A DNA stretch of 64,000 nucleotides from Rhizobium sp. 32-5/1 (GCF_029537235.1 NZ_CP120638.1:4205415-4269414), one strand, 5' to 3'; shown: positions 1 to 10,572, counted from the first letter of the stretch. Notes: generated by a model not told the origin, from the sequence alone. A program made the numbers and translations.

Positions 1-833
1 TAGTCATCAATCAACAAGGGCTTTATCCAGAGCCGCGCGCTCACGGTGCGGTCCTCCCAGCCGATAAGGTCAAGTGCCTCGACGCGAGCGAAAAGCCGGC
101 GGACGTGGGTGCGTGAAATGGAAAAATGCTTTGAAAGTTCGGCAAAGCGGAGCTGTTCCACCCAGTGGAGCCCGTTTTCAGAATTCAGATTAACGACACG
201 TGCCATTAGGTCATCGAGAATCAGTCCGCCGGATTCTGTCCATACGAAGGTCGCAATGCTTAGCGGCGGTTCGCGCCAGGCCGGGTCCGCTATCAATTGT
301 TTGGCGGCCCGCGGCTGGGCATGGTTGAAAATCTGCGGGTGGCTCTCCAGCGTTCTGACGCGTTCCCCGCCATCGAGAAGATCCAGACTGCGCATCTGGC
401 CGCGGAACCACAGGTACATTGCTTCGTGGCTGACTTCCGTTGGCTCCAACGGTCGGCTTCGACGGTTGGTAAAACCGGGGACATCACGGATGAACTTGTA
501 GGCCTGCATTTCTGCTAGAAAAGCGGTGGCCGTGTTCCTGCTTGCGGCGCCAAATTCCACTATGATTTCAAGCAGGCGAGCCGCTGTGATGCCGGAGAGT
601 GGATTGGCAGGATCGCGCTCAAGGTGAAGCGCGAAAGCGGCATGCGTCAACAGCCATTTCTGTTGCGCTGCCACCAGCCGGGCAACACGCGGAAAGCGGT
701 CGTACAGCTCAATCAGGTGCCGCGCGCCCTGCTGCAAGGTCGGAAGGAATATCGGGTTCGCCATCAGAGCCTGTACTGAAAGGAACCCGGATTCCGCCGG
801 ATCGGCGACTGGAGAGTTTGGCAAGCAGTTCAT
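1..833 (-). CDS. Partial winged-helix-like protein, runs off the left edge
   Basis: An uninterrupted minus-strand frame runs from an ATG at 831-833 to the first base of the window, giving about 277 residues without a stop; the 3' end lies outside. An in-frame TGA sits four codons before the ATG. The last ~60 visible residues look like a helix-turn-helix (FAELSKHFSISRTHVRRLF), preceded by a helical segment rich in aromatic and acidic residues. No family is recognised with certainty. A MarR/GntR-like DNA-binding C-terminus is inferred from the helix-turn-helix pattern alone. The ribosome binding site is weak, so a later start such as the ATG about 24 codons downstream is possible. The 270 bases upstream are AT-rich and hold no gene. 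Confidence 0.6.
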   Translation of the reverse strand, partial: MNCLPNSPVADPAESGFLSVQALMANPIFLPTLQQGARHLIELYDRFPRVARLVAAQQKWLLTHAAFALHLERDPANPLSGITAARLLEIIVEFGAASRNTATAFLAEMQAYKFIRDVPGFTNRRSRPLEPTEVSHEAMYLWFRGQMRSLDLLDGGERVRTLESHPQIFNHAQPRAAKQLIADPAWREPPLSIATFVWTESGGLILDDLMARVVNLNSENGLHWVEQLRFAELSKHFSISRTHVRRLFARVEALDLIGWEDRTVSARLWIKPLLIDD

Positions 834-1101
834 GGCGTAGCGTCAGCCCAATGCTCGTGTTCAATCTGCCGTGTTCAAAGGTTTAGAGAGTAATGATGCC
901 ACTTTACTCTTTGATTCCAGTAAACTTACGTTGTGATTATAACGCTTGAGCGTTACGATTTATTCAATAAAATTCAACCGGATGACTCTTCGTTATCCGG
1001 TTGACTGGGAGCTGGATCGCAAGACCCTTCTCTGATGCACATAGTTGTTCGTTTCTGGATGCGTGCGGCTCGCAAAGCACGGCTCAGGGGCCTGTTGAAT
1101 A

Positions 1102-1650
1102 TCACTGCGCCGGATGCACTTTCGACGCCGCAGACAGGGCCGTTTCAAGCCGTGCAACATCCGCCCGCAAAGCGGATATTTCGTTGAGGAGAACCGTATC
1201 GATCTTGTGGTGCAGGGCGATCAGTTCGACTTCCGATTTCAGATTAACCTGATAGTCCTTCGACGCGTCGAAACGATCCCTCTCGGCCTGCCGGTTTTGC
1301 GACATCATGATGATCGGCGCCTGCAAAGCTGCGACCATGGAAAGGAGCAGGTTGAGGAAGATGAAGGGGTAGGGATCGAACGCCTCGCGCGTCAGAAGCA
1401 CGGTGTTGGCCACGGTCCATCCGCCAAGAAAGATGAGAAAGCCCACGATGAAGGACCAGGAGCCACCGACCTTGGCAATGTTGTCGGAGAGGCGCTCGCC
1501 GAATGACTGGCTGGCACTGAAGGCGGCATTGGTGTCTGTCGAGAGGATCTTGCCTTCGCGCGAGTGATCGAGCACCTCGCGCTCGACATCGCCCAATTCG
1601 CTCCGCGGTTTTCCGAACAGGATCTGGGAGACGTCGTTGATTTGGGACAT
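1102..1650 (-). CDS. DUF1003 membrane protein
   Basis: This 182-residue protein fits the DUF1003 family: a soluble N-terminal ~70 residues, two membrane helices (about 72-90 and 100-122), and the family-typical loop DPYPFIFLNLLLS followed by QAPIIMMSQNRQ. The C-terminal ~60 residues are predicted helical, with heptad-like spacing of leucines (HHKIDTVLLNEISALRADV). The function of DUF1003 proteins is not established; inner-membrane location is inferred from the helices. It starts at an ATG and is transcribed away from the phosphotransferase gene's 3' end with a 130-base gap. No frameshift or composition change is visible. Confidence 0.85.
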   Translation of the reverse strand: MSQINDVSQILFGKPRSELGDVEREVLDHSREGKILSTDTNAAFSASQSFGERLSDNIAKVGGSWSFIVGFLIFLGGWTVANTVLLTREAFDPYPFIFLNLLLSMVAALQAPIIMMSQNRQAERDRFDASKDYQVNLKSEVELIALHHKIDTVLLNEISALRADVARLETALSAASKVHPAQ

Positions 1651-1782
1651 GGCAAGGCTCCGGGGGCGGTGAGCGCTCGTTCTATCGCATTGACCAAATT
1701 TCAGAAATCAAAATTCCGGAAAGGCAGCGCATGGATTTGCGATGCCGGGTCACGGGCTCTCATGGCGTTCCCGCCGATGCGT

Positions 1783-3717
1783 CTACATTGCCGGCGCTGG
1801 ATAGAGTTCGGCGTGGGACTCAAAGAACCGATCCGTTCCGAAGCGTTTGCCGAACATCATGTCGTGCTGCAGGAAGCGGTAGTCGCGAATGGCAGGGGCA
1901 ACCTGCTTGGCACGCGACCAGCCAGGCTTTTCCTTGCCCTTGGCGTCGACCAGCATGTAGCGGTCAATGATCGGGTACTGCTTGAACACCCGGCCGAGGA
2001 AGCCCGTGTAATAGGGATGCTCGAAGCCGCCCTGCTTGAGGATCTGGTAGGACAGGAAGGCAGGGCTGATGCTGCCGACGTCCTTCTTCGGTCCTGTTTT
2101 GTTTGACCAGATGACGAGCGGGGTTTCATGCTGCGCCTTCATCTGCGCGAGTGGACCCTTGCGCTCTGCCGTGACGCCCTTCATGAAGCCGGTGTTCGAA
2201 TAGACGGTGTTGAGCGGCGGGAGGTGATCGCCGAACAGGACGATGATCGTTTCGCGGTCACGCTTCTTTGCCCAGTCCATCAGCATCTTCAAGCTGTCGT
2301 CGGCTTCCTTGACGCCCTGCGCATAGGTGGCGAGCAACTGGCGGTCAGCTTCGGGCAGATCGCCTTCGACCTTGATCGTGTTCTTGGCATAGCGGTTGAC
2401 TTCGTAGGGGCCGTGGCCCTGCAGGGTAACCGTGAAGAAGAAGAACGGATCGCGCAGTTCATCGGCCTGCCGGATGATTTCCTTGGTCAGCGCTTCATCG
2501 GATGCGAAGATGCCGCGCTTCTGCATGACCGGCATATTTTCTTCCGACTTGAAGTCGTCGAAACCGAAGGACTTGTAGACGGCGCTGCGGTTCCAGAACC
2601 ATTTCTGGAACGGGTGCACGGCACGCGAAACGTAACCTTCGCCGCGGAAGAAGGTGGCGAGCGAGGGGATCGGGTTACGGATATATTGCTGGTAGGGAAT
2701 GCTGCCATAGGGCAGGAAGGCGTTGGAGAAACCGGTCAGCGCTTCGAATTCCACGTTCGCGGTCATGCCGCCGAATTCCGGCGAGAACACGTCGCCGGAC
2801 TGCATCTCGCGGATGGTCGGCATCGGATCGGGCGTGAGCGTGACGTTCGGCAGGCGGGTCGGATCCCAGAAGGATTCGCTCATCAGCACGATGACGTCAG
2901 GCTTGCCGCGATGGCTGGTGCCGACCGGAAGCGAAGGATTGACGGGGATCTTGTCGATCGCTTCGCCCATGTAGCCTGCAGGTGCCGTGACATTGGCCAT
3001 CGGCAGGTTGAGCATGAAGGCCATGACGAAACCGTTGTGACGATAATTTTCCGTCTGGTCCCACATCATCGGAATGACCTGCAGCCGGTCGCGAACCCAG
3101 GAAAATTGGTTGTAGTCCATGATGTGGTAGAAGGAGACGAGCAGCGGCAGCGTCACCGCCAGCTTGGCCATGCGGCGCTTGCGCGTCATCGTTGGAAAAT
3201 TCCGCCATGCATAGCGGATCATCAGGGAAAGCCCGATGACGGACAGCACCAGGCCGACGACGATGCCGACAGCCGTCCAGGGGCGATCGCGGACCAGAAC
3301 GGGCATCAGCTCCATGATTTGGCGGCCGAACAGGAAATCGGTCGGGTAGAGCGGATCGGAGAGAAAGATCTGTTTCTGCTGCGTCAGAAGTGCTGGAATC
3401 AGCGCGACGGGGGCAAGCAGCACTGCGGCATAGTTTTCGCGGCCGAACAGCGCGTCCACAGCCAGAAAGACCAGGAAAAATACGCCAGCCGTCGTCCAGG
3501 CCGGGCGCATTGGATCGAGAAAGAAAAGACCGGCTTCTGAAATCGAGCTGCGGGCGATCCATTCGACGATGAACACAAGCGTGATAGCAAGAAGCAGCGA
3601 CAGTGCCAGTCGTCGGGCTAGAGCGACGGCCTTTGGGTAACGAAGCGAAAGCGTTTCCTGCGCGGTAAAAACCTCGGGCGCGGGCGCGGCATGCGTCACC
3701 GATTCAAAACTGGCCAA
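1783..3717 (-). CDS. LtaS-type membrane phosphoglycerol/phosphoethanolamine transferase
   Basis: About 644 residues: an N-terminal block of roughly five membrane helices in the first ~220 residues, then an extracytoplasmic sulfatase-fold domain typical of the LTA synthase family. Visible motifs are VIVLMSESFWDP (metal site), GGMTANVEFEALTGF with the expected nucleophilic Thr, and FGDHLPP (metal site). In Gram-negative rhizobia such enzymes may move phosphoglycerol onto periplasmic glucans (CgmB/OpgB-like); that substrate is inference. The frame is open from 3750, but TTG at 3715-3717 lies six bases after GGAG on the coding strand and gives a short cytoplasmic tail, so it is preferred. It is divergent from nadE. 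No nearby glucan gene supports the substrate. Confidence 0.8.
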   Translation of the reverse strand: MASFESVTHAAPAPEVFTAQETLSLRYPKAVALARRLALSLLLAITLVFIVEWIARSSISEAGLFFLDPMRPAWTTAGVFFLVFLAVDALFGRENYAAVLLAPVALIPALLTQQKQIFLSDPLYPTDFLFGRQIMELMPVLVRDRPWTAVGIVVGLVLSVIGLSLMIRYAWRNFPTMTRKRRMAKLAVTLPLLVSFYHIMDYNQFSWVRDRLQVIPMMWDQTENYRHNGFVMAFMLNLPMANVTAPAGYMGEAIDKIPVNPSLPVGTSHRGKPDVIVLMSESFWDPTRLPNVTLTPDPMPTIREMQSGDVFSPEFGGMTANVEFEALTGFSNAFLPYGSIPYQQYIRNPIPSLATFFRGEGYVSRAVHPFQKWFWNRSAVYKSFGFDDFKSEENMPVMQKRGIFASDEALTKEIIRQADELRDPFFFFTVTLQGHGPYEVNRYAKNTIKVEGDLPEADRQLLATYAQGVKEADDSLKMLMDWAKKRDRETIIVLFGDHLPPLNTVYSNTGFMKGVTAERKGPLAQMKAQHETPLVIWSNKTGPKKDVGSISPAFLSYQILKQGGFEHPYYTGFLGRVFKQYPIIDRYMLVDAKGKEKPGWSRAKQVAPAIRDYRFLQHDMMFGKRFGTDRFFESHAELYPAPAM

Positions 3718-4010
3718 GGTTTTCTCCAATATCACAAAACATTCGTACAAGTGTCATACAGCTGTCATTTTGAACAGGGGATGAATAAGTCAGGCGCTGC
3801 TGCGCCTGCCGGTTTCCCCGCAATCCTTCTTGCTCATCCGGTCGAGCGGTAGGCGAGAAGACGAACGCCGCCGGAAGCGTGGCAGCTTCACGAAGCACCT
3901 GCATTTTTTCGGTTTTCGAGGCATCGGCGTGGGCATTTTGATGCGGGATGCGCTAAATAAGTCCGGTATCCATGTTGCGTCCCAGAATGACAAGTGAAGA
4001 CAGGCCTGCC

Positions 4011-5690
4011 ATGACCCTGCAAAAGACCATCTCCAATACATTCCGCATCGCTGTCGCGCAGCTCAATCCCACCGTCGGCGATATTGTCGGCAACCTTGCC
4101 AAGGCGCGCGAGGCCCGCGCGGATGCGGCGCGGCATGGGGCGGACCTTCTGCTTCTGACGGAATTGTTCATCTCGGGTTATCCGCCCGAAGACCTGGTTC
4201 TGAAACCGGCTTTCCTGAACGCCTGTCGCAAGGCGATCGACCAGTTGGCTGCCGACACGGCGGATGGCGGGCCGGGTGTGATCATCGGTTTCCCCAGGCA
4301 GGACGAGACGGGCCGGTACAATTCAGTCGCCGTTCTCGATGGCGGCATTGTCATTGCCGTGCGCGACAAGGTCGATCTGCCGAACTATGGCGAGTTCGAC
4401 GAGAAGCGCGTCTTCGATCAGGGGGCGATGCCGGGACCGGTGAATTTTCGCGGCGTGCGGCTCGGCATTCCGATCTGCGAGGACATCTGGGGCGATCTCG
4501 GTGTCTGCGAGACGCTGGCGGAAAGCGGCGCCGAAATCCTGCTGTCGCCGAACGGATCGCCCTACTATCGCGACAAGATCGACGTCCGCCACCAGATCGT
4601 CATCAAGCAGGTGATCGATACCGGCCTTCCCATGCTCTATGCCAACCAGCTTGGCGGCCAGGACGAACTGGTTTTCGACGGCGCGAGCTTTGCCGTCAAT
4701 ACCGACAGGCTGCTTGCCTTCCAGATGAGCCAGTTCGAAGAGGCCGTCTCCATTTCGGAATGGACGCGCGAGGAGGGCGGTTGGATCTGCGGCAAGGGGC
4801 TGATGTCGCGCCTGCCGGAAAAGGAGGAGGCGGACTACCGCGCCTGCATGATCGGCCTGCGTGACTACGTCAACAAGAACGGCTTCAAGAATGTCGTGCT
4901 GGGCCTTTCCGGCGGTATCGATTCGGCGATCTGCGCAGCGCTGGCTGTCGATGCGCTGGGCGAGGAGCGGCTGCGCACCGTCATGCTGCCCTATCGCTAC
5001 ACCTCGATGGATTCCTTCAAGGATGCCGAGGACTGCGCCAAGGCGCTGGGCTGCCGTTATGACGTGATTGCGATCGAGGAGCCCGTGCAGGGTTTTATGA
5101 ACGCGCTTGCCGATACGTTCGAAGGAACCGAGTCCGGCATTACCGAGGAAAACCTGCAGAGCCGCGCGCGTGGCGTCATCCTGATGGCGCTGTCGAACAA
5201 GTTTGGCTCCATGGTGGTGACGACAGGCAACAAGTCGGAAATGTCGGTCGGCTACGCCACGCTCTACGGCGACATGAACGGCGGCTTCAATCCGATCAAG
5301 GACCTCTACAAGATGCAGGTCTATGCGCTGTCGCGCTGGCGCAACACCACCGTGCCGCCCGGCGCGCTCGGCCCCTCCGGCGAGGTGATCCCGAAGAACA
5401 TCATCGACAAGGCGCCGTCCGCCGAATTGCGGCCCAACCAGACCGACCAGGATTCGCTGCCGCCCTATCCGGTGCTCGACGACATTCTGGAATGCCTGGT
5501 CGAAAAGGAGATGAGCACGGAGGAGATCGTCGCCCGCGGCCATGATGTGCCGACGGTGCACCGGATCGAGCACCTGCTCTATGTCGCCGAATACAAGCGC
5601 CGCCAGTCGGCGCCGGGGGTGAAGATCACCCGCAAGAATTTCGGGCGCGATCGCCGCTATCCGATCACCAATCGTTTTCGCGACCGCTGA
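4011..5690 (+). CDS. nadE: Glutamine-dependent NAD+ synthetase
   Basis: This 559-residue protein makes NAD+ from nicotinic acid adenine dinucleotide, ATP and glutamine. The N-terminal nitrilase-like glutaminase domain has its catalytic triad at Glu51, Lys120 and Cys156 (LTELFISGYPPED, RDKVDLPNYGEF, PICEDIW). The C-terminal synthetase domain carries the PP-loop LGLSGGIDS near residue 300 and the TTGNKSEMSVGY segment. Length matches two-domain alphaproteobacterial NadE. The ATG at 4011 begins the conserved region (FRIAVAQLNPTVGD); an in-frame ATG at 3987 is a longer alternative. The next gene starts 20 bases after the stop and may be co-transcribed. Confidence 0.97.
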   Translation: MTLQKTISNTFRIAVAQLNPTVGDIVGNLAKAREARADAARHGADLLLLTELFISGYPPEDLVLKPAFLNACRKAIDQLAADTADGGPGVIIGFPRQDETGRYNSVAVLDGGIVIAVRDKVDLPNYGEFDEKRVFDQGAMPGPVNFRGVRLGIPICEDIWGDLGVCETLAESGAEILLSPNGSPYYRDKIDVRHQIVIKQVIDTGLPMLYANQLGGQDELVFDGASFAVNTDRLLAFQMSQFEEAVSISEWTREEGGWICGKGLMSRLPEKEEADYRACMIGLRDYVNKNGFKNVVLGLSGGIDSAICAALAVDALGEERLRTVMLPYRYTSMDSFKDAEDCAKALGCRYDVIAIEEPVQGFMNALADTFEGTESGITEENLQSRARGVILMALSNKFGSMVVTTGNKSEMSVGYATLYGDMNGGFNPIKDLYKMQVYALSRWRNTTVPPGALGPSGEVIPKNIIDKAPSAELRPNQTDQDSLPPYPVLDDILECLVEKEMSTEEIVARGHDVPTVHRIEHLLYVAEYKRRQSAPGVKITRKNFGRDRRYPITNRFRDR

Positions 5691-5710
5691 CCTCCAGGGA
5701 AAGAGACGCC

Positions 5711-6540
5711 GTGCGCAGTTCCGTTGAAATTTTCGATATCCAAACGGGGAAGCGCGTGTCGTTTGGCAGACGGACGATCTCGTCGAGGCGCCGAATTTTG
5801 CGCCGGACGGGCAGTCGCTGGTGATCAATGGCGACGGGTTGCTCTACCGGTTACCGCTGGATGGCGGCGAACCCGTGCGGATCGACACTGGCTTTGCCGT
5901 CAACTGCAACAACGACCATGGCATTTCGCCTGACGGTGCGACGATCGTCATCAGCGATAAGACCGAATTCGGAAAATCGACCATCTACACGCTGCCAGCC
6001 GACGGTGGCGTGCCGACGCAAGTGACGCCCAACCTGCCGTCCTACTGGCACGGCTGTTCGCCCGACGGTCTGACGCTTTCCTATTGTGGCATCCGCGATA
6101 ATGTTTTCGACATCTACACGATCCCGGTGACCGGCGGCGAGGAGACCCGGCTGACCTTCGGCGAGGGGCGCAATGACGGGCCGGACTATGCGCCGGACGG
6201 GCAGTGGATCTATTTCAACTCCAGCCGCACCGGCCGCATGCAGATCTGGCGCGTACGTCCTGACAGTTCCGATGTCCAGCGCATCACCGACAGCGAATAT
6301 GGAGACTGGTTTCCCCATCCATCGCCCGATGGAAAACGTCTGCTGGTGCTTTCCTATGACGGTGACGTCTTCGACCATCCGCGCGACCTTGACGTCCGCC
6401 TGCGGCTTATGGACCCGGATGGCGGCAATGCCCGCGTGCTGTTTAACCTGTTCGGCGGGCAGGGCACGATCAACGTCCCCTGTTGGGCGCCGGACGGCCA
6501 GGCATTTGCCTTCGTGCGTTATGAGCCAGCACTGGACTGA
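5711..6540 (+). CDS. PD40/TolB-like beta-propeller protein (frameshifted in this sequence)
   Basis: A predicted beta-propeller of about 276 residues built of repeated FAPDGQ/SPDG blades (PD40, WD40-like), like the C-terminal domain of TolB. It has no signal peptide, so it is probably cytoplasmic. The GTG at 5711 follows AGGGAAAGAG and opens the sequence VRSSVEIFDIQTGK. A base is missing at about 5752: restoring one G (AAGGCGCG) joins this start to the open frame that runs from 5755 to 6540. The frame shift matches the one-base losses elsewhere in the window. It lies 20 bases after nadE on the same strand. Ligand or partner is unknown. Confidence 0.78.
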
Positions 6541-6668
6541 ACCGGCAGGTTTTAATCCTTTCCCAACCAGCTTGTTTAAAAGAAATTTCCAGTTTCCCGG
6601 CTATGCTTTCCGTAATCCGGCGGCGTTGCCCTTGAGGCTGACAGGCGCCCAAAAGGACGAGGGGCGTC

Positions 6669-8167
6669 ATGGCGTGGACTGAGGGCAGGCGCGGTGAAGG
6701 CAAGGCTGTTCTCGGCATTCATATGGCCTGCGCCGTGGTTGCTGTTCTGCTTGTCGCCAGCCTGGCTTTTGTTCTTGATCGCGCCGTCTTCGAAGCTGAC
6801 CGTTTTGGTCTGTCGTCAGAGCGGAAGCTGGTCTCCAGTGACTTGCAGCACCAGATCGATGCCGTGGTGCAGTACCAAGCGGAACTCTCGTTCTGGGGCA
6901 AGACCTATGCGCAGATTGAAGCGGGTCGTTTTTCGCAGGCGTTCGTCACCGAGGAGGTGATCGAATGGTTGTGGGCGGATTTTGGCTTTTCCTGGATGAT
7001 TTTTACCGGGCGTGTCGGACAGCCGATTCTATCGGTTCACGACGGGCGCGAAGTCTCGCCCGAGACGGGCGCGGCAACGCTGAAATGGGTCGCGGATCTT
7101 GTCGCGAAGGCAAATGGAATTTACGAGGTGGCGCTGAAGCCGGATGATGGCGGATGGCGCATCGCAGCGAGTGCCAAAGATCGGGATGGCTTGACGGTCC
7201 CGGTTCCGAACATCCACGCAGCCGACTTGCGCATGGTCGATGGCCGAATGAGCATCGTGGTCGTGCAGGCCGTTATACCGGAATCGCTGAAGATCGAGGC
7301 AAGCCGTCGCGCTCCCGTTTTCATGGTGACGGTGAAGCCCTTCACCGAGAGGATGCTGGTCAACATGCAGAAGCGGCTATCCGTCCGCAATCTGACTTTC
7401 CAGCCGCTCAACAAGGTGTCGGCCAGCTCTATCCATACTCCCCTCAACGACTGCGCGCGATCCGACTGCATGGTCGCGGCTTGGACACCGCGGGCGCCGG
7501 GGGCTTCGTGCGTTCCGAAACATTGCCGAGCGTTCTTGCCATTGCCACTGCCGGAGCCCTGCTGATGGCCTTTATCGCGGCGCGCTTCGGCAGGGTGTTC
7601 GCGGCGCTTCAGAAGAGCGAGGCGGAAAACGGCTATATGGCCAAACATGACCGCCTGACCGGACTGCTGAATAGGAGTGGTTTCGACGAGACGCTGAACG
7701 CCGCAGTGCGATCGGTCTCGAAACAGCCATTTGCCCTGCTCTGCATCGATCTGGACAAGTTCAAGGCAGTCAATGACGCGCATGGTCATCCCGCCGGCGA
7801 TGCCATGTTGAAAACCATTGCATCGCGCTTTGCAGCCCGGATTGGTGACATGGGTGCTGTCGCTCGGCTGGGCGGTGATGAATTCGCAGTGGCGATTCCG
7901 CTCCGTAACCGGCAGGACATTGTGTCCCTTGCCCACGCCCTGATTGTCGATGCGCAGGTACCGATCCCCTTCGAGGGGCAATTGCTGCGCGTCGGCAGCA
8001 GTATCGGCGTCGCGTTTGCCCCGGAGCATGGGGTGACGCCGCGTGACCTGGTGCCGCAGGCGGACCGGGCGCTCTATCTTGCCAAGAACCGTGGACGCAA
8101 TCGCGTGCAGACGGCCGACGATCTTTCCGACGACGTGGGTGTGGTAAAGACCGGGCAGGCGGCCTGA
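6669..8167 (+). CDS. Membrane diguanylate cyclase, CHASE4-like sensor + GGDEF (frameshifted)
   Basis: About 499 residues once corrected. Order: a membrane helix (~16-38), a periplasmic sensor of ~230 residues resembling CHASE4, a second helix (LPSVLAIATAGALLMAFIAARF), and a GGDEF domain beginning KHDRLTGLLNRSGFDE. The active site RLGGDEFAVAI is intact, so cyclic di-GMP synthesis is expected; no RxxD inhibitory site is visible just upstream. The G run at 7499-7503 needs one more G to join the two halves at APG|GFVRSE. Residues just before that join (about 245-275) match the family poorly, so a second small error there is possible. It ends 8 bases from the convergent LacI-type gene. Confidence 0.82.
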
Positions 8168-8175
8168 TCCTTGCG

Positions 8176-9204
8176 TCATCCTGTCCCGGCAGGGATGTTG
8201 AACGGCGTTATCACCTCGACTGCGGAAAGTTGATGGCGGACCGGTGTCGACAAGGCACGATGCCGATGCAGGATTGCCCTGAAGACTGTGCGTACATCTG
8301 TCTTCAGGTCATGGTGAAGGACGAAGTGAATGTCGCCTTGGCGCAGCAGAGCCAGATTGCCGGCATCGAGATCATGGGCAACGAAAATGCTGCAGGCCCG
8401 ACCGGCACCCTTGAAGGCGGCAATGACCGCGCGGTTGCCGCCGCCGATCGAATAGGCTGCGTTGATGCCCGGATGTTTTGCGAGCGCCGCCGAAGCCAGC
8501 TGTCCTGTCGCCTCGTCCCTGCCGTAGCCTTCGCTGATCTCTACAAGGTCGATCAACGGATAGCGATCCCGCAGCGTGCGGCGAAAGCCGATCTCGCGTT
8601 CCTCCTCGCCACGGAATCGGTTGCTGGACAGGGTGACGAGCGCGGTTGCTGGAGAGCCTGCGAAGCGCTCGCCGATCAGATAGGCCGCGGTTTCGCCGGC
8701 GGCGCGATTGTCGGCGCCGGCATAGGCCGTGCGCGGCGCATTCGGCAGATCGGTTACCAGTGTTACCACCGGGATGCCGGCCTGTTCGAGCCGCGTGACG
8801 GCAAGGCTGATCTCCGGCACATCCGGTGCCTTGAGCACAATGCCATCGGTGCCGCGCAGACGAATACGGTCGAGGCTTTGAACGATATCCTGCGGGCGTA
8901 TGGTCTCAGTAAAATGAAAGCGGGAGCGGAAGACGGTCGGCATGAAGGTTGCCGCCTCGCTCTCAAAGGCGTGCCGCACGGTCTCCGTAAAACGTTCAGG
9001 CGCTTCCATGACGATGTCGATGGCGAATTTGCGGCCGTGGACCTCAAGGCCAGCCTGCTGTTTTTCAAGCTCGCCGATCGCTGCATGGACGCGCTGCTGC
9101 GTCTGTCGGCGCACACCGTCGCGGCCGTTCAGCACCCGATCGACGGTCGCAGTCGAGACGCCGGCCTGAAAGGCGATATCCTTGACCAGAAAATCATGCG
9201 CCAT
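8176..9204 (-). CDS. LacI-family transcriptional regulator
   Basis: 342 residues: an N-terminal LacI helix-turn-helix (VKDIAFQAGVSTATVDRVLNG) followed by a periplasmic-binding-protein-like domain ending near the C-terminus. The variant TVDRVLNGRDGVR rather than TVSRVLN resembles the subgroup that includes sugar and polyol regulators. The ATG at 9204 puts the helix-turn-helix at the very N-terminus; an upstream ATG at 9282 would add an unlikely basic extension. It is divergent from the dioxygenase gene across 96 bases, so it most likely controls the dioxygenase-SDR pair and possibly itself. The inducer is unknown. Confidence 0.9.
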   Translation of the reverse strand: MAHDFLVKDIAFQAGVSTATVDRVLNGRDGVRRQTQQRVHAAIGELEKQQAGLEVHGRKFAIDIVMEAPERFTETVRHAFESEAATFMPTVFRSRFHFTETIRPQDIVQSLDRIRLRGTDGIVLKAPDVPEISLAVTRLEQAGIPVVTLVTDLPNAPRTAYAGADNRAAGETAAYLIGERFAGSPATALVTLSSNRFRGEEEREIGFRRTLRDRYPLIDLVEISEGYGRDEATGQLASAALAKHPGINAAYSIGGGNRAVIAAFKGAGRACSIFVAHDLDAGNLALLRQGDIHFVLHHDLKTDVRTVFRAILHRHRALSTPVRHQLSAVEVITPFNIPAGTG

Positions 9205-9300
9205 GGCGGCCCGCCGTCCTGATGGTTTTTTGATGGATTTCTGCTCTATAACAGCTTTCGGCCCGGCGTATAGTCCATCCATCCACCGGGAGGAAACGGG

Positions 9301-10494
9301 ATGAAGACGGACAACAGCGCCATGCTGCGCGCAGGCCGCGTCTGGCTGACGGAATCAGCCTGCGACATTGAGGATTTTCGGGCACAGGTCGAACGCAATG
9401 TTGCGCTTGCCGACTATCCGCATGCCACGGCTGTCGAGAAGAATGTGCTGATCTATGACGGCAACCTTTTGCAGGAGGTGGCTGGAACCCCGGAGGGGCG
9501 CCGGGCGGTGCTTGCGGAAATCTGCGAGGCCTTTGCGACGGGACCCGGTGTCGTCGTCATCAAGCAGGCCTATGCGGATACGGCTGTGATCGACGCGGCC
9601 AGCATCATTTTCGACGATATCATCAACGAGCAGCACCAGACGAATAAAGGCGGCGGCGACCACTTCGCCAAGCCGGGTGCCAACGACCGAATCTGGAATT
9701 CACTCGAAAAACATTGCCTCAGAAATCCGGAAAATTTCGCGGCCTATTATGGCAATGCTTTGATCGCGCTTGCCAGCGAGGCCTGGCTTGGCCCGAGCTA
9801 CCAGATGACGGCGCAGGTCAATCGCGTCAATCCGGGCGGGGCCGCGCAATCGGCGCATCGGGATTATCATCTCGGCTTTCAGACGTCTGAAATCATCGAG
9901 CAGTTTCCGGCGCATGTGCACCGCCTGTCGCCGGTGCTGACCCTTCAGGGCGCGGTTGCCCATTGCGACATGCCGCTTGAAAGCGGGCCAACGCTGTTCC
10001 TGCCGTTCAGCCAAGCCTATGAACCGGGCTATCTTGCACTGAAGCGTCCGGAGTTCCGGGACTATTTCGATCGGCACCATGTGCAATTGCCGCTTGAAAA
10101 GGGCGATCTCGTATTCTTCAACCCGGCCTTGTTCCACGCCGCCGGCACCAATCGCTCGGAGGGCATCAAGCGGGTCGCCAACCTGCTGCAGGTTTCCTCG
10201 GCGTTCGGCCGGGCGATGGAGACGGTCAATCGCGAGCGGATGAGCGGTGTGCTGTATCCGGCCCTGAAGGCGATGCTGGCAAAGGGCCGGCTGTCCGTGG
10301 CGGAGGCCGACCATGCCATTACCTCCTGCGCCGAGGGGTACTCCTTCCCGACCAACCTCGACCTCGACCCGCCGATCGGCGGTCTCGCGCCGAAAACCCA
10401 GGCGCAACTGATGCGGGAAGCTTTGGCGGCAGGCTGGGAAGCGCCGGCCTTTGTCGAAGCGCTGGCGCAGCAGGCTGCAAAGAAGCTTAGCTAA
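9301..10494 (+). CDS. Phytanoyl-CoA dioxygenase (PhyH)-family Fe(II)/2-oxoglutarate oxygenase
   Basis: 397 residues with the PhyH facial triad: HxD in SAHRDYHLGF and the distal His in FNPALFHAAGTNRS, followed by an Arg (KRVANLLQ) suited to bind 2-oxoglutarate. Expected activity is hydroxylation of an organic substrate at Fe(II) with O2 and 2-oxoglutarate. The ATG follows a strong GGGAGGAAAC site. It heads a two-gene set with the SDR 78 bases downstream and is divergent from the LacI-type regulator, so the trio probably handles one substrate, perhaps a sugar acid or polyol derivative. That substrate cannot be read from the sequence. Confidence 0.85.
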   Translation: MKTDNSAMLRAGRVWLTESACDIEDFRAQVERNVALADYPHATAVEKNVLIYDGNLLQEVAGTPEGRRAVLAEICEAFATGPGVVVIKQAYADTAVIDAASIIFDDIINEQHQTNKGGGDHFAKPGANDRIWNSLEKHCLRNPENFAAYYGNALIALASEAWLGPSYQMTAQVNRVNPGGAAQSAHRDYHLGFQTSEIIEQFPAHVHRLSPVLTLQGAVAHCDMPLESGPTLFLPFSQAYEPGYLALKRPEFRDYFDRHHVQLPLEKGDLVFFNPALFHAAGTNRSEGIKRVANLLQVSSAFGRAMETVNRERMSGVLYPALKAMLAKGRLSVAEADHAITSCAEGYSFPTNLDLDPPIGGLAPKTQAQLMREALAAGWEAPAFVEALAQQAAKKLS

Positions 10495-10572
10495 ACCGGA
10501 CAGGATTACCTGGACAGTCCATCCGCTCGTCGGACGGAAGGGGCTGGACTTGAAGAAAATGGAGGAGAGACA

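Noticed and set aside
2128..3540. A 470-codon open frame antisense to the phosphotransferase gene
   Set aside because: It is a shadow of a well-supported gene with clear motifs; its own translation has no recognisable fold.
4323..5828. A 501-codon open frame antisense to nadE
   Set aside because: NadE motifs leave no doubt about the coding strand.
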